A DNA stretch of 64,000 nt, from positions 973,459 to 1,037,458 of the forward strand of contig CAWDVK010000020.1 in the NCBI GenBank assembly GCA_963805715.1, read 5' to 3'. Below are positions 1 through 9,095 of the stretch, piece after piece. Numbering within the stretch: position 1 is the first letter of the stretch; each line of letters starts with the position of its first letter. The position numbers and the translations under genes are program-made. This stretch comes from CAWDVK01 sp963805715. GTDB taxonomy: Bacteria > Actinomycetota > Actinomycetes > Streptosporangiales > Streptosporangiaceae. Below the pieces are notes generated by a model, which was not told the DNA's origin, ran no database searches, and saw only the letters and a program-made list of their open reading frames with translations.

Positions 1-47
1 CCGCTCACGTAGTCAGGCCGCGCCACCGCCGCCTGCTACGTGAGCGG
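1..47. repeat. Inverted repeat at the window edge
   Basis: Twelve bases at 1-12 (CCGCTCACGTAG) are repeated as a perfect reverse complement at 36-47, with a 23-base loop. The structure may extend beyond the left edge. It could be a terminator for a gene to the left or the end of a mobile element. Bases 48-402 hold no gene I can support. Confidence 0.45.
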
Positions 48-402
48 CGCGACGCCCGGTTACAGGGTTCTCGTCAACGTCACGGTTGTCCGCGGGCATC
101 AGGCAAACAGCTGCTCTACATCGTTCACGCCCAAGAGTTGAGGAGTGATCACGAGCGGCGCACGGCGGGATGCAAAGACCCTCGTGATAAGGAGCGGCAC
201 CAGGCGTTCGCCGGCGGGCGGAGTGGCCACTGACCATTCCCCATGTCCTGGGAGAGAGAGCGCCCGGGGGCGGACACCCGGAACATCTGTTCGGGCGCGT
301 CGCCCGAGCCGAGGAGTGGCAGGCTGAGAAAACGCCGAACGGCGGATCACCAGCGGCGGCAACCCCGCAGCGAGTCACATCGCGCTATGGCCTGACCGTG
401 CG

Positions 403-440
403 CCGCTAGCCGGCCAGGCCTGGGCCTGGCCGGCTAGCGG
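403..440 (-). terminator. Strong hairpin, probable bidirectional terminator
   Basis: A perfect 18-base stem (403-420 paired with 423-440) is very GC-rich. Only two bases separate the arms, so the inner pairs must open to form a loop. There is no U-tract, as is common in actinobacteria. It lies about 75 bases beyond the stop of the small minus-strand gene at 514-648 and is the natural end of that transcript. Confidence 0.6.
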
Positions 441-513
441 CTGGTTCGTGCGGGAGCGGGCTCGAGATCCGGACCGGGAGTCCGGCCCGGCGCCGGGCGC
501 CAGTTGCCCCGGG

Positions 514-648
514 TCAGAAACGGGCCGGGGTGTTCCGCAAGCTGGCCACCTGGGTCTGGGCGTAGTTGCACTCGGCGACGATAGCGGCGACGCGCCGGCC
601 GAAGCGAGCCAGTGGCCCCCGTACGCCCTGCCTCACGTTGTGATTCAT
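514..648 (-). CDS. Small 44-residue actinobacterial protein
   Basis: This short frame starts at ATG 648 with a near-perfect Shine-Dalgarno GAGGAGG four bases upstream and ends at TGA 514. The product is basic, begins MNHNVRQGVRGP, and contains RRVAAIVAECNYAQTQ followed by SLRNTP. From memory, small actinobacterial proteins with an AECNYAQ-type helix occur widely with no known function, so I make no functional claim. It has no signal peptide or membrane segment. A strong hairpin follows at 403-440. Support comes from the ribosome binding site, the terminator and the resemblance; the length alone would not be enough. Confidence 0.6.
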   Translation of the reverse strand: MNHNVRQGVRGPLARFGRRVAAIVAECNYAQTQVASLRNTPARF

Positions 649-819
649 CGTTCCTCCTCAGTTTCCGGCCACCTCTTCGCCGGTCACTATTGAGTCTCGC
701 CGTAAGGCCCTCCCTGGCGCGTCGGAGGAAATCCCTATTTTGCTTGCTGAGATAGGTCTTAGCCGGGCCTGCAGCCGCCTCACCCAGACTTTAGTGAGCC
801 TGACGCGATCTGCGCCGCC

Positions 820-944
820 GGTGATGAGGCGGACCTGGCCGCTGTCGGGCTCATTGCCGAACGGCCGCGAGCTACGCGTCCGGGCGTTCGTCAGTGACGA
901 GAAGCAGGTGTAGTCCCGCGCGTTGGCCGGGCCGGACGGCGGCG
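820..944 (-). pseudogene. Fragment of a paralogue of the large secreted protein at 9.1-11.5 kb
   Basis: Read on the minus strand, this stretch encodes a segment with ARDYTCFSSL and RPFGNEPDSGQVRLITG. Both match the C-terminal part of the secreted protein encoded at 9096-11553 (its DNA at about 9327-9450). DNA identity is high but interrupted by substitutions between the two blocks. Nothing else of that gene is present here, and the flanks are unrelated. This is a remnant of a second, lost copy. It shows that the parent family was once duplicated in this region. Confidence 0.8.
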
Positions 945-997
945 CCGCAGGCCAGCTTTCCGGCCTGCCGGGGCACCGTCTTCCACCCCTTGGGCCC

Positions 998-1144
998 AGC
1001 CTCGCCGCCTATGAGCAGTACCGCCAGCTGTTTGGCACAGACCCGGACTTCATCGAGGCAGACAAGATCAGGGACGACAGCGGGTGCGTGCTGCGCTACG
1101 AGCGGACCTTTATGCGCCCGGTCCTTCCCGCGCATCCGGTCTAG
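998..1144 (+). pseudogene. Unidentified coding remnant
   Basis: The plus-strand reading contains LAAYEQYRQLFGTDPDFIEA followed by DKIRDDSGCVLRYERTFMRP and ends at TAG 1144. Its composition and GC-rich third positions look like real coding sequence, but it has no credible start: upstream it runs into the secreted-protein remnant, which is read on the other strand. I do not recognise the family. It is probably the C-terminal end of a gene broken by the same rearrangement that left the fragment at 820-944. Confidence 0.4.
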
Positions 1145-1167
1145 CAGTCAGCCTGACTAATACCGAG

Positions 1168-1224
1168 GCGCTTCTCGATTCCTGACCGGATCGGGAGCCC
1201 AGCCGAAGCGCTTCACGTGGCGGC
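1168..1224. repeat. Dispersed repeat, copy 1 of 2
   Basis: About 55 bases beginning GCGCTTCTCGATTCCTGACC recur at 42682-42736 in the same orientation, with two single-base gaps and a few substitutions. The second copy is about 70 bases upstream of a tyrosine integrase gene. Bases 1225-1361 contain no gene. Confidence 0.75.
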
Positions 1225-1361
1225 TGCGTTACTTCTGATGGTGCTACCGCCCTACCCCGAGAGGCGGCTCACTGAACCTGACCGCCCTGCCGGTGGCCTG
1301 AACTGCGTCATCGCGGCCCGCTGAAGTCGGTCTGCACAGCATGGCCGCAGGGGCGTCGCCG

Positions 1362-2579
1362 TCATAGCGGCATCAGCCCGTGCATGGGGAAGACTGCCTC
1401 GCGGGTGGCCATGATCGCCTGGTCGACCGGATCGGCCGGGTCGTAGCCGGACTCGAACGGCACGAACTCGGCCGGTGCCCCCTCTGTCATCTGCTCGGGT
1501 GCGGTAAGGCCGGTTCGCCGCGCAACGTACTCACGCCACGGGGCGGGCGTGGGCGTCCCCGGGTCGATCGGCTGGCCTGCGGCCTCGGCGAGCAGGTGCG
1601 TCCAGGTCCGTGGTACGACCTGGACAAGCTCATACCCGCCGCCGCCGGTGAGCAGCCAGCGTCCGCCGGCCAGGTCGTGGGCGAGCGCGTGGATCGCGGC
1701 ATGGGCGGCGCGCTGCGCGTCGATGCTCAGCTCCAGGTGGGCCAGCGGATCCAGCCGGTGGGTGTCGCAGCCGTGCTGGCTGACCAGGATCTGCGGCCGG
1801 AACTGCCGCAGCAGCGGCGGCACGATCGCGTGGAAGGCGCGAAGCCAGCTGGCATCCCCGGTCCCCGCAGGTAGCGCGACATTGACGGCCGACCCCTTGG
1901 CGCCGGGCCCGCCGGTCTCGTCAGGCAGGCCGGTGAAGGGGAACAGGGTCTCCGGGTGCTGGTGCAGGCTTATCGTCAGCACCCGCGGATCGGCGTAGAA
2001 CGCTGCCTGGACTCCGTCGCCGTGATGCGCGTCGATGTCCACGTAGCCGACGCGCTCGGCGCCCTGCCTCAGCAGCCAGGCGATCGCAATCGCCGGGTCG
2101 TTGTAGACCCCGAACCCGCTGGCATGCGCGGCCATGGCATGATGCATGCCGCCCGCGATGCTGGCCCCATGCTCAGCCGAGCCTGACCACACGGCGCGGG
2201 CCGCTGCCAGGGTCGACCCGGTCACCAGCGCCGATGCCTCGTGCATGCCGGGGAAGACCGGGTTGTCCTCGGTGCCCAGCCCGAACATCCGCGCGACCCG
2301 CAGTTGGTTCCCGTACAGGCCCTCGCTGGCATCGGGCTGCTCAGCCCAGCGGCTGATCGCCTCCACTGCCGTGACGTACGGCGCGTTATGCACCAGTTCC
2401 AAGTCCGCGTCGGCGGCCGGGGCCGGGGCGGCCACGGTCACCCCAGGCTGGCTCCACAGCCCGAACTCGTGCGCGAGCCGCATCGTCAGCTCCACCCGCA
2501 CCGGTGCCATCGGATGGCCTGGCCCGAAGTGATAATCAGTCAGCCGTTCGTCCCAGGCCACATGCAGGGTGCAGGTCAT
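1362..2579 (-). CDS. acuC: Histone deacetylase family protein, acetoin-utilisation AcuC type
   Basis: This 405-residue protein belongs to the arginase/deacetylase superfamily, whose members use zinc to remove acetyl groups from lysine or small amines. In Bacillus, AcuC acts on acetyl-CoA synthetase. Family marks are visible: GGMHHA, the metal-binding VDIDAHHGDGVQ, SQHGCDTH and a glycine-rich TGGGGYE near the end. The start at ATG 2579 is preferred over an upstream in-frame start because GAGAGGT lies just before it. The neighbours are unrelated and transcribed the other way, so it is probably a single-gene unit. The substrate in this organism cannot be told from sequence. Confidence 0.9.
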   Translation of the reverse strand: MTCTLHVAWDERLTDYHFGPGHPMAPVRVELTMRLAHEFGLWSQPGVTVAAPAPAADADLELVHNAPYVTAVEAISRWAEQPDASEGLYGNQLRVARMFGLGTEDNPVFPGMHEASALVTGSTLAAARAVWSGSAEHGASIAGGMHHAMAAHASGFGVYNDPAIAIAWLLRQGAERVGYVDIDAHHGDGVQAAFYADPRVLTISLHQHPETLFPFTGLPDETGGPGAKGSAVNVALPAGTGDASWLRAFHAIVPPLLRQFRPQILVSQHGCDTHRLDPLAHLELSIDAQRAAHAAIHALAHDLAGGRWLLTGGGGYELVQVVPRTWTHLLAEAAGQPIDPGTPTPAPWREYVARRTGLTAPEQMTEGAPAEFVPFESGYDPADPVDQAIMATREAVFPMHGLMPL

Positions 2580-2726
2580 CTGCCACGACCTCTCTGCCGC
2601 CACAGGCCGCCGTGCCGAACGCACCAGATGACGGGCTACTGCCCACGCTGCTAGAAGTCCCGGCCCAGGTCCAGCCCTCCGCAGCGCCCGGCGCAGCGGG
2701 ACGCACTGGCTGTCGTGCGGCCAGAT

Positions 2727-2990
2727 TCAGGCCAGCTCGCCCGGAAGGTCCGCCGCGATTCCCTCGACGCGAATCACTGGGATCTTGGTCCCTGGCAGCG
2801 TGATCACCATCCCTGATCCGATCAGGAGATGTACGTCGCTGTCGAGCCCTAGTCCTGTCCGTCTCCCCCAAGCAGATGCCAGATCCAACAGGAGCGGGTA
2901 TCGCGATCGGTGATATCCCACTGGCATGGCTTGAGCGATCGACTCCAGGCGCAACGCCAGAATGACCTGATCTGCGTGCAACCGTTGGCC
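2727..2990 (-). other. Possible partial coding region, unrecognised
   Basis: A minus-strand reading ending at TGA 2727 contains DSDVHLLIGSGMVITLPGTK and a tail IPVIRVEGIAADLPGELA, with GC-rich third positions. It looks protein-like. The N-terminal half, up to 3155, reads as low-complexity shadow sequence and has no convincing start. It may be the C-terminal remnant of a gene. The rest of the 2580-3176 gap shows nothing else. Confidence 0.25.
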
Positions 2991-3176
2991 ACCGGCGCCG
3001 AAGGCAACGCAGCACACAGCGGCGGCTCGGAGCATCCGGGCCGCGCTCTGGGCGCTTCGCCGTGCTCGCGAGCGCCGTTGACCGGCATGACAGGGCGATG
3101 CGCCATCCAGGAGCGTAGAGTCCGAGTGATCTTTAGCGGACGTCCGCGCGGCCATTTTATCCTAAAGGAGGACTTA

Positions 3177-3494
3177 ATGAAATATATGATTGAATATGAG
3201 ATTCGCACAGCTGGCCTCAGCCACGATCAGAACCTCGCCAACCAGGCGGCGTTGCTCAATGCGTTTGGCAAGTGGAAGCCAGAAGAAGGCCTCACGGTCC
3301 ACGCGTTCGTAGCCAACTTGAACAACGGCGGCTACGTACTCGTCGAGGCCGCCGATCCCGGCCCGGTGGCCTCGTTCGTCTCGAAGTTCTTCTACTGGAA
3401 CGATGTCGAGGTCGTTCCCGTGGTTGACGTTGCGGAGGCGGTCGCGACCGGCACGGAGTCACTTGCGTGGGCCCGCGCCGCATCGAGCGGCTGA
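3177..3494 (+). CDS. DUF3303 domain-containing protein
   Basis: A 105-residue protein starting MKYMIEYEIR behind an ideal Shine-Dalgarno (AAAGGAGG, six bases from ATG 3177). This rules out the much longer upstream frame. It fits the DUF3303 family of small ferredoxin-like-fold proteins: a beta strand at the N-terminus, then KWKPEEGLTVHAF, a GGYVLVEA strand and the FYWNDVEVVPVVD segment. Members have no established function. It is predicted soluble and cytoplasmic. It stands alone between an opposed gene and an unrelated downstream gene. Confidence 0.85.
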   Translation: MKYMIEYEIRTAGLSHDQNLANQAALLNAFGKWKPEEGLTVHAFVANLNNGGYVLVEAADPGPVASFVSKFFYWNDVEVVPVVDVAEAVATGTESLAWARAASSG

Positions 3495-3900
3495 GACACT
3501 CGCTACGTCCGGCGAGGCGTGAATCGCCCGGCGAGTCCGGAAACTCGCCGACTCGGTGCGGACTGGACCAAAGGCAGGAGCAGGGCGAGCTGCTGTAGTC
3601 CGTCGGGGACGGGACGACTTAGAGACACAGGGCGCGGCAGAGCGATTGATATGCGTGCGCTGCCAGCGAAGGGCTGCGGTCGGCGGCCCGCGCAGAACGG
3701 GCTCGGAGCGCGCGAGACAAAGTGGTCTAGCCTGTCCCACTGACGATCCGTCGATGCCTGCCAGACCGAGCAGGTTGCATGGATTATTCATAACCGCAGT
3801 ACACCGAGAATGCGCGCATCTGCCGCATAGGGAGTGCGTGGCTGTTATTTCCCTGCTGCTGTAGTGGCCCCCGCCGGCTGGTCTGCGGCAGGATAGGCGG
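3495..3900. other. No gene seen
   Basis: Short frames on both strands look like shadows. The last 100 bases are slightly AT-richer and could hold the promoter of the gene starting at 3901. No clear hairpin was seen. Confidence 0.4.
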
Positions 3901-4413
3901 GTGGGTTACGTGCTGGCGCAGGTCAATGTTGCCCGGCTGCGCGCGCCGCTGGCCAGCCCGGCGCTGGCTGACTTCGCGGCCGCGCTCGATCCGGTCAACG
4001 CGGCCGCGGATGCCGCGCCCGGCTTCGTGTGGCGGCTGCAGACCGAGGACGGCAACGCCACCGCCGTGCGGGCCTTCGAATGGGACGCGCCCGGCAGTGC
4101 CGGTGTCATCGTGAACATGTCGGTGTGGGAGTCGGCCGAGGCGCTGGCCGCGTTCGTCTACTCCGACATCCACCGCCAGGTCCTGCGTCGCCGCCGCGAG
4201 TGGTTCGAGCAGATGACCGAGGCCTACACGGCCTTGTGGTGGATCCCGCTTGGCACGATCCCGGGCACTATCGAAGCCGAGCAGCGGGTCCGGCACCTGC
4301 GCGCTCACGGGCCCGCGCCCGACGCGTTCACGCTCCGCACGCATTTCCCGCCGCCCGGTGATACTGAACGCCGATCCCGGACAGGACGCGAAGAATGGAT
4401 GTGCCCAGCCTGA
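3901..4413 (+). CDS. DUF3291 domain-containing protein
   Basis: A 170-residue protein with the DUF3291 pattern: N-terminal LAQVNVARLRAPL, a central GFVWRLQTEDG, the VNMSVWESAEALAAFVY core and ALWWIPLGTIP. The fold is predicted to be a ferredoxin-like alpha/beta barrel related to antibiotic-biosynthesis monooxygenases. No catalytic activity is established for the family. The start is GTG 3901. The last 30 residues are arginine-rich and beyond the usual domain, so the gene may have acquired a readthrough tail. No operon partner is evident. Confidence 0.85.
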   Translation: MGYVLAQVNVARLRAPLASPALADFAAALDPVNAAADAAPGFVWRLQTEDGNATAVRAFEWDAPGSAGVIVNMSVWESAEALAAFVYSDIHRQVLRRRREWFEQMTEAYTALWWIPLGTIPGTIEAEQRVRHLRAHGPAPDAFTLRTHFPPPGDTERRSRTGREEWMCPA

Positions 4414-4874
4414 CGCCAGGGCACCGCGCTCTCATCGCTCCGATGCGGTACGAGGGGATCGGCGAGCGTCGGCCGTTGCAGGCGCGGATACGACCGGTGA
4501 GCGCTAGGCGCGTGCTCGCGAACGCCGATTGCGGCGATGCGACCGTACCGCAGTGACTGAAACCGATCACAGAGCGTCGCCAACCAGCTGGCGATGGCCG
4601 CGTACATTCCCGCGATCTGTATGCGAGAGAGCTGTTCGGCGCTGGATGGCAAGGCCGCGCAGATCAGGATGTTCTGGCACCCAGCACGGTTGTTCCGGGA
4701 CATTGCCGGGGGCGCGGCGGCGGCGCGGAGGGCGACTAGATGGAACTCGGCCGGCCCGGCTGCCTGCCGTGCACCGGACCACCATCGGCGGGTGTGGGCG
4801 GCTCACCGGGTGTGCCAGCTGCGGCCATCAATTTTGCTGCAGCGCGTGGGCTGCGGGCCGGGGGATTAAGGCTG
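4414..4874. other. No gene seen
   Basis: All frames here are short, arginine- or proline-rich and lack start signals. Nothing on the plus strand resembles a known family. The region separates convergent transcription units (DUF3291 on plus, dehydrogenase on minus), but no clean terminator hairpin is visible. Confidence 0.4.
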
Positions 4875-5765
4875 CTAGCGGCCGCCGAGCGCTAGGCGGG
4901 CGGCGCTGATATCTTCCCGGCCGTGGCCGGCGTCAACGGCTGCGCGCCACTGGCGGGACAGCGCGGCCAGCAGCGGCAGCTCATCATCGGCTGCGGCCGC
5001 GATCGCCAGGTCCACGTCCTTGAGCGCCCACTCCAGCGGGAACTCGGGCGCGAAATCGCCTCGCTCCATCTTGTGCAGCTTGGCGTCCGCGATCGGCGCG
5101 TCCAGCGGGCCGCCCTCGATGGCCTCGGCCAGCTTGGCGTCATCGATGCCCAGCCGGCCAGCCAGTTCCAGGGCCTCAGCCACGCCCTCGATCAAGATGG
5201 ACATGTAGGCGTTGACGACCAGCTTCATCCGGCTGCCCTGGCCGGCCTCGCCCAGCCATACGGTCTTGCGGCCGATCGCCGAGAACGCCGGGCGCACGGC
5301 CGCGGCCGCCGCGGGCGGGCCGGACGCCAGGATGAGCAGCTGGCCGGCCTCGGCGGGGCCCTTGCTGCCCGATACCGGCGCGTCCACGAACAGGACATCG
5401 GGCCTTAGCTGACCGAGCCGGCTGCCGATCTCGGTCGTTGCGGCAAGGCCAATCGTGCCCATTTGCGCCCACACCGCGCCCTCAGCCAGCGCCTCCGCCA
5501 CGCCGCCAGCGAAGATCACCGAGGTAACCACGTCGGCGGTCGGCAGCATCGTGATCACGACATGCGCATCCTGGACCGCCTCCGCCGGCGACGCTGCCAC
5601 CAGCGCTCCGGCATCGGACAGCGGCGCGGTCGCCGTCGGCGACCGATCCCAGACCGTGGTGCGCAGCCCCGCCGAGACCAGATTGCGGGCCATCGCCGAG
5701 CCCATGATGCCGGTGCCCAGCACCGCCACCCGCACATTCTCGCCACGGCTATCGATAGCAGCCAT
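4875..5765 (-). CDS. NAD(P)-dependent oxidoreductase, 3-hydroxyisobutyrate dehydrogenase family
   Basis: This 296-residue enzyme has the beta-hydroxyacid dehydrogenase layout. An N-terminal Rossmann fold carries GTGIMG at residues 17-22. The substrate-binding DAPVSGSKGPAEAG motif is near residue 128. The helical C-terminal domain carries the catalytic lysine at about residue 181 in GSRMKLVVN. Family members oxidise 3-hydroxy acids such as 3-hydroxyisobutyrate or tartronate semialdehyde, or reduce imines. The sequence does not decide which. The N-terminus carries ten extra residues before the fold, so a slightly later start is possible. It is not in an operon. Confidence 0.9.
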   Translation of the reverse strand: MAAIDSRGENVRVAVLGTGIMGSAMARNLVSAGLRTTVWDRSPTATAPLSDAGALVAASPAEAVQDAHVVITMLPTADVVTSVIFAGGVAEALAEGAVWAQMGTIGLAATTEIGSRLGQLRPDVLFVDAPVSGSKGPAEAGQLLILASGPPAAAAAVRPAFSAIGRKTVWLGEAGQGSRMKLVVNAYMSILIEGVAEALELAGRLGIDDAKLAEAIEGGPLDAPIADAKLHKMERGDFAPEFPLEWALKDVDLAIAAAADDELPLLAALSRQWRAAVDAGHGREDISAARLALGGR

Positions 5766-6117
5766 CTAAGTCTCCCTCCGCGCAGTTACCACCGCCCCCT
5801 ACGGCGGCACCGCAGCTGAGCTAGACGCACCTCCCAGAACGAGCACCCCAGAAGCTGGCCCGGAGTTGCCGGCCGGTGCCTCAACGGTCATAGCGCATGG
5901 GCGGGAACGGTCTGGTTCGCCCTCGGCCACGCTACCCCTGGCCAGGACCGGCGACCAGGCCACCCCGGCTGTCCGCCGTCTCTGAGGACGGGGGGGGCGT
6001 CGTTCGAGGTGGTTCTGTACCGTAGCCCAGTGGGATAGCGGGTCAGGCCGTGGAGGAAGCCTCTGTGACGGCCTGGCCGGGCTCATGAACCAGACCGGCC
6101 CCAGCGGCTGACACCAG
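5766..6117. other. Divergent intergenic region
   Basis: It lies between the divergently transcribed dehydrogenase and MFS exporter genes and so must contain promoters for both. No convincing actinobacterial -10/-35 pair stood out. A run of eight G residues near 5990 is notable. Confidence 0.4.
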
Positions 6118-7746
6118 ATGGGCGCGAGGGCCCTTGCCCACAGGGAGCTGAAGCGCGGCATGCCTGGCTCAGGGTCGGCGGCGTCGTCCTGGGCGCCGCT
6201 ACGCATCGGCCTGTTCCGGACGCTGTGGATCGCGGCGCTGGTCAGCAACGTGGGCACGTGGATGCAGACCGTCGGCGCCCAGTGGCTGGTGGTCCAAGGT
6301 GCTCACGCGGCCATCCTCGTCTCGCTCGTCCAGACCGCTGACACACTGCCCGCTGTCTTGTTCGCGCTGGTGGGCGGTGTGCTGGCAGACATCTTCGACC
6401 GGGCCAGGCTGCTCGTCGCGGTTCTCGCCGGCATGACCGCTGCCGGCACGGCGCTCACTGCGCTGACCGCCGTGCACCGGATGCCGCCAGCGCTGCTGCT
6501 CATGTTCACCTTCGTGCTGGGCACCGGAGCCATCCTGGTCGCACCCGCCTACCAGTCGCTCGTCCCTGAAATGGTCCCGCGCCCGCAGGTGCCAGCCGCC
6601 GCGGCCCTCAGCTCGATCAACATCAACCTGGCCCGCGCTATCGGCCCGGCGATCGCCGGGCTGCTGGTCGCCCGGATCGGGGTGGCCGCCGTGTTCGGCC
6701 TGAACGCCGCGACGTTCCTGGTTTATGCGGTGGTGGTAGCGTGCCATCCCCAGCTGGGCGGGACTCCGCAGTCTCCCGAGCGGTTCATCCCCGGGCTGCG
6801 GGCCGGCGGCCGGTACGTGCGCCACGCACCCGTCGTGCGGCGCATCCTGCTGCGCGCGGCCCTGTTCCTGGTGCCGGGCAGTTCGCTGTGGGCGCTGCTG
6901 CCGCTGATCGCCACCCGCCGGCTCGGGCTGGGTGCGGGCGGGTACGGCGTGCTGCTGGGTGCCCTGGGGGTCGGCGCCATCGGCGGCGCGTTCGTCCTGC
7001 CGCAGGTCCGGGCCAGGCTGTCGGCCAATGCCCTGGTGGCCGCCGCGAGCCTGACCTACGCGGCGGCACTGGTGGTGGTGGCGCTGTCGCGCAGCCTCGC
7101 GCTCACCGTCCTGATGCTGCTGCCGGCCGGCGTGGCCTGGATCGCGTTCCTGTCCAACGTCAACGCCGCGCTGCAGCTCTTCCTGCCCAGGTGGGTACGC
7201 GCCCGCGGCCTGTCGGTCTACCAGATGGTCCTGTTCGGCGCGCAGGCAGCCGGCGCCGTCATCTGGGGAGTCGTCGCCGCGGCGGCCGGGCTGGTGCCCG
7301 CCTTCCTGATCTCCGCCGCTGTCATGGCCGCCGGCGCGGCCACCATCTGGTTCTGGCCGTTCCACCAGATCGCAGACATGGACCGCAGCCTGGTCCGCTG
7401 GCCCGAACCGCAGCTGCTCATCAGCGCTGATCGCGATGCCGGGCTGGTCCTGGTGCGGACCGCCTACACCATCGCCGCCGGAAAGGAGCAGCAGTTCCTG
7501 CAGGCCATGGCCCGCCTGCGCCAGTCACGGCTGCGGACCGGCGCCACCGACTGGGGCCTGTACCAGGACGGCCAGAACCCGCGACTGTTCATCGAGCTGT
7601 TCAGCGTCCCGAGCTGGGAAGAACACCTCCGGCAGCACCGGGAGCGGCAGACCGGCACCGACCTGCAATACCACGACGCCGCCGCAGCACTGTCCGACCC
7701 GCCGCCACAAACCAGCCACTACCTAGCCGCCGACCTCGACGCATAG
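6118..7746 (+). CDS. MFS transporter with C-terminal ABM-like domain (DUF894/EntS-type)
   Basis: A 542-residue integral membrane protein of the MFS_3 (DUF894) group, related to the enterobactin exporter EntS. Residues about 25-415 hold about ten to twelve hydrophobic segments, including NVGTWMQTVGAQWLV near the start and GGVLADIFDRAR after the second or third segment, the usual family signature. Residues about 440-530 form a soluble domain (VRTAYTIAAGKEQQFLQAM, RLRTGATDWGLYQDG) resembling the ferredoxin-like tail typical of this subfamily. It probably exports a small molecule using the proton gradient. The substrate is unknown. Start ATG 6118 is used; the methionine at 6160 is an alternative. 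Confidence 0.9.
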   Translation: MGARALAHRELKRGMPGSGSAASSWAPLRIGLFRTLWIAALVSNVGTWMQTVGAQWLVVQGAHAAILVSLVQTADTLPAVLFALVGGVLADIFDRARLLVAVLAGMTAAGTALTALTAVHRMPPALLLMFTFVLGTGAILVAPAYQSLVPEMVPRPQVPAAAALSSININLARAIGPAIAGLLVARIGVAAVFGLNAATFLVYAVVVACHPQLGGTPQSPERFIPGLRAGGRYVRHAPVVRRILLRAALFLVPGSSLWALLPLIATRRLGLGAGGYGVLLGALGVGAIGGAFVLPQVRARLSANALVAAASLTYAAALVVVALSRSLALTVLMLLPAGVAWIAFLSNVNAALQLFLPRWVRARGLSVYQMVLFGAQAAGAVIWGVVAAAAGLVPAFLISAAVMAAGAATIWFWPFHQIADMDRSLVRWPEPQLLISADRDAGLVLVRTAYTIAAGKEQQFLQAMARLRQSRLRTGATDWGLYQDGQNPRLFIELFSVPSWEEHLRQHRERQTGTDLQYHDAAAALSDPPPQTSHYLAADLDA

Positions 7747-8137
7747 CAAGAGCCCAGGTCATAACCCGGCCCGGTCCAGCGACGGTTCCGCCTCGTGGGT
7801 CACCGCGGTCAGGCGTTGGTGAATCATCTGGTGCCGACACCACCGATGGGCGCAGATCAACTGATCTGAGCCTCCATCAACAGGAAGCCCGCACGGCGCG
7901 CCAAGCGCGCAGAGCGGCGGCTTGGCGAGCGCGTCTGATCGTCAGCCACTCGCCCAGGCGACCTCGAGGCTATTCCGAAATCTTGCATAAGCATGCACGG
8001 CGGCTTGCTTCGGGAGCTCACTCATCTGCCGCGTATCGCGCTGAGATGGTCACTTGGTGACGGGGATGGCGATCCTCGCGCTGTTGCGCTCATCTGGCGG
8101 TCGTCCGGCCGTTGCATTGATGCGCTCAGTTAGCCGT
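7747..8137. other. No gene; contains a 7-bp palindrome
   Basis: No credible frame was found. CAGATCA at 7853-7859 is repeated as its reverse complement at 7862-7868, two bases apart. This is the size of a dimeric operator or a small terminator stem. It lies between convergent genes (MFS on plus, DUF5302 on minus). Confidence 0.35.
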
Positions 8138-8332
8138 TCAGCCGCCGGTCTTGCGGCGAAACGAACGCCGGCTCCGGGCCAGGCCGCGGGCGCCGTGGAC
8201 CTTCCCGGCGTCCTTGCCACCGCGGGCCGCGTTCGCGTCCGCATGCTTGGCGCGCTTGCGTTCCAGCGCCTCGCGGAACTTGCGCTTGATCTCTTCCTCG
8301 GAACCTTCAGGCTCCGGCGCGGCGTCAGTCAT
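8138..8332 (-). CDS. DUF5302 domain-containing protein
   Basis: A 64-residue highly charged protein starting MTDAAPEPEGSEEEIKRKFR, followed by EALERKRAKH and ending SRRSFRRKTGG. This is the full DUF5302 pattern found almost only in actinobacteria. The start ATG 8332 follows a perfect GGAGGAGG, so the nine-residue longer frame is not used. The acidic head and basic tail suggest a nucleic-acid- or ribosome-associated role, but no function is established. It stands alone. Confidence 0.9.
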   Translation of the reverse strand: MTDAAPEPEGSEEEIKRKFREALERKRAKHADANAARGGKDAGKVHGARGLARSRRSFRRKTGG

Positions 8333-8639
8333 GCAGACCTCCTCCCGGGACGGCGACATTCACAGCTTCGCACATGTGATACCGGCATGCCGCCTGGCAG
8401 GGTGGCTGGCGGTGATCGGCGGCGCCGCCGAACGCACTGCCGCGGTGAGGACGAAGGCACTGGCGTTACGTGCGTCTTGGCAGCCCGAGCGCGCTGGACC
8501 CGAAGTCTGCTCACGTTAAGTGACTCGGGCTGGTCCAAACTGTCGAAAGCAGGCCAGAACCGAGCGATCTGCGTGCGGTCCAGCGGCACCCGAAGGTCCG
8601 CTCCTTGCCCGGAGCGGGCGGCCTATCCTGACCGCGCGC

Positions 8640-8835
8640 TGTGTCGCCGGCGATGGCGATGAGGTCTGCCAGCGCCCCTCCGGCGCAGTCGAATACCGCG
8701 TCCACTCCGGCCGGTGCCAGCGCGCGGATCCGTTCGACGAGCCCCGCCCCGTACGTCGCTGGCTCCGCGCCGAGGGAACGCAGGAAGTCGTGGTTGTGCT
8801 CACTCGCCGTACCGATGACGGTGGCGCCGCGGGCG
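8640..8835 (-). pseudogene. Fragment of an NADP-dependent alcohol dehydrogenase/quinone reductase
   Basis: About 65 codons on the minus strand read ARGATVIGTASEHNHDFLRS, LGAEPATYG and PAGVDAVFDCAGGALADLIA. This is the nucleotide-binding part of medium-chain reductases of the NADPH:quinone oxidoreductase type. The catalytic N-terminal domain and the C-terminus are missing, and similarity stops abruptly on both sides. It is a remnant without function. Confidence 0.75.
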
Positions 8836-9095
8836 ACTGATGGCGAACGAAGGCATCCGCGCCGAGTCACCCGCGATGAGGGTGGCGGCGTCGCGCCGCT
8901 TCGCGGCCCTGATGATCCAGTCGTTCCAGGCGGACCCCGTCCTGAAGCCGCTTCCGCCGGCCGTCCGGCTGCCTCTCTCCAGAGACTAGGGGTACGGCGC
9001 GTAGACGTTGCGCTGCCTGAACTCGTAGCAGCGCGGTTAGCCTCGCCCTGGGCGGGCCACCCGGACCCCTGGCCAGGCCGAGAGCGCCGGTCAGG

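Noticed and set aside
6199..7365. 388-codon minus-strand frame opposite the MFS gene
   Set aside because: Low-complexity Gly/Arg/Gln sequence without motifs; it mirrors the high-GC codons of a clearly real membrane protein.
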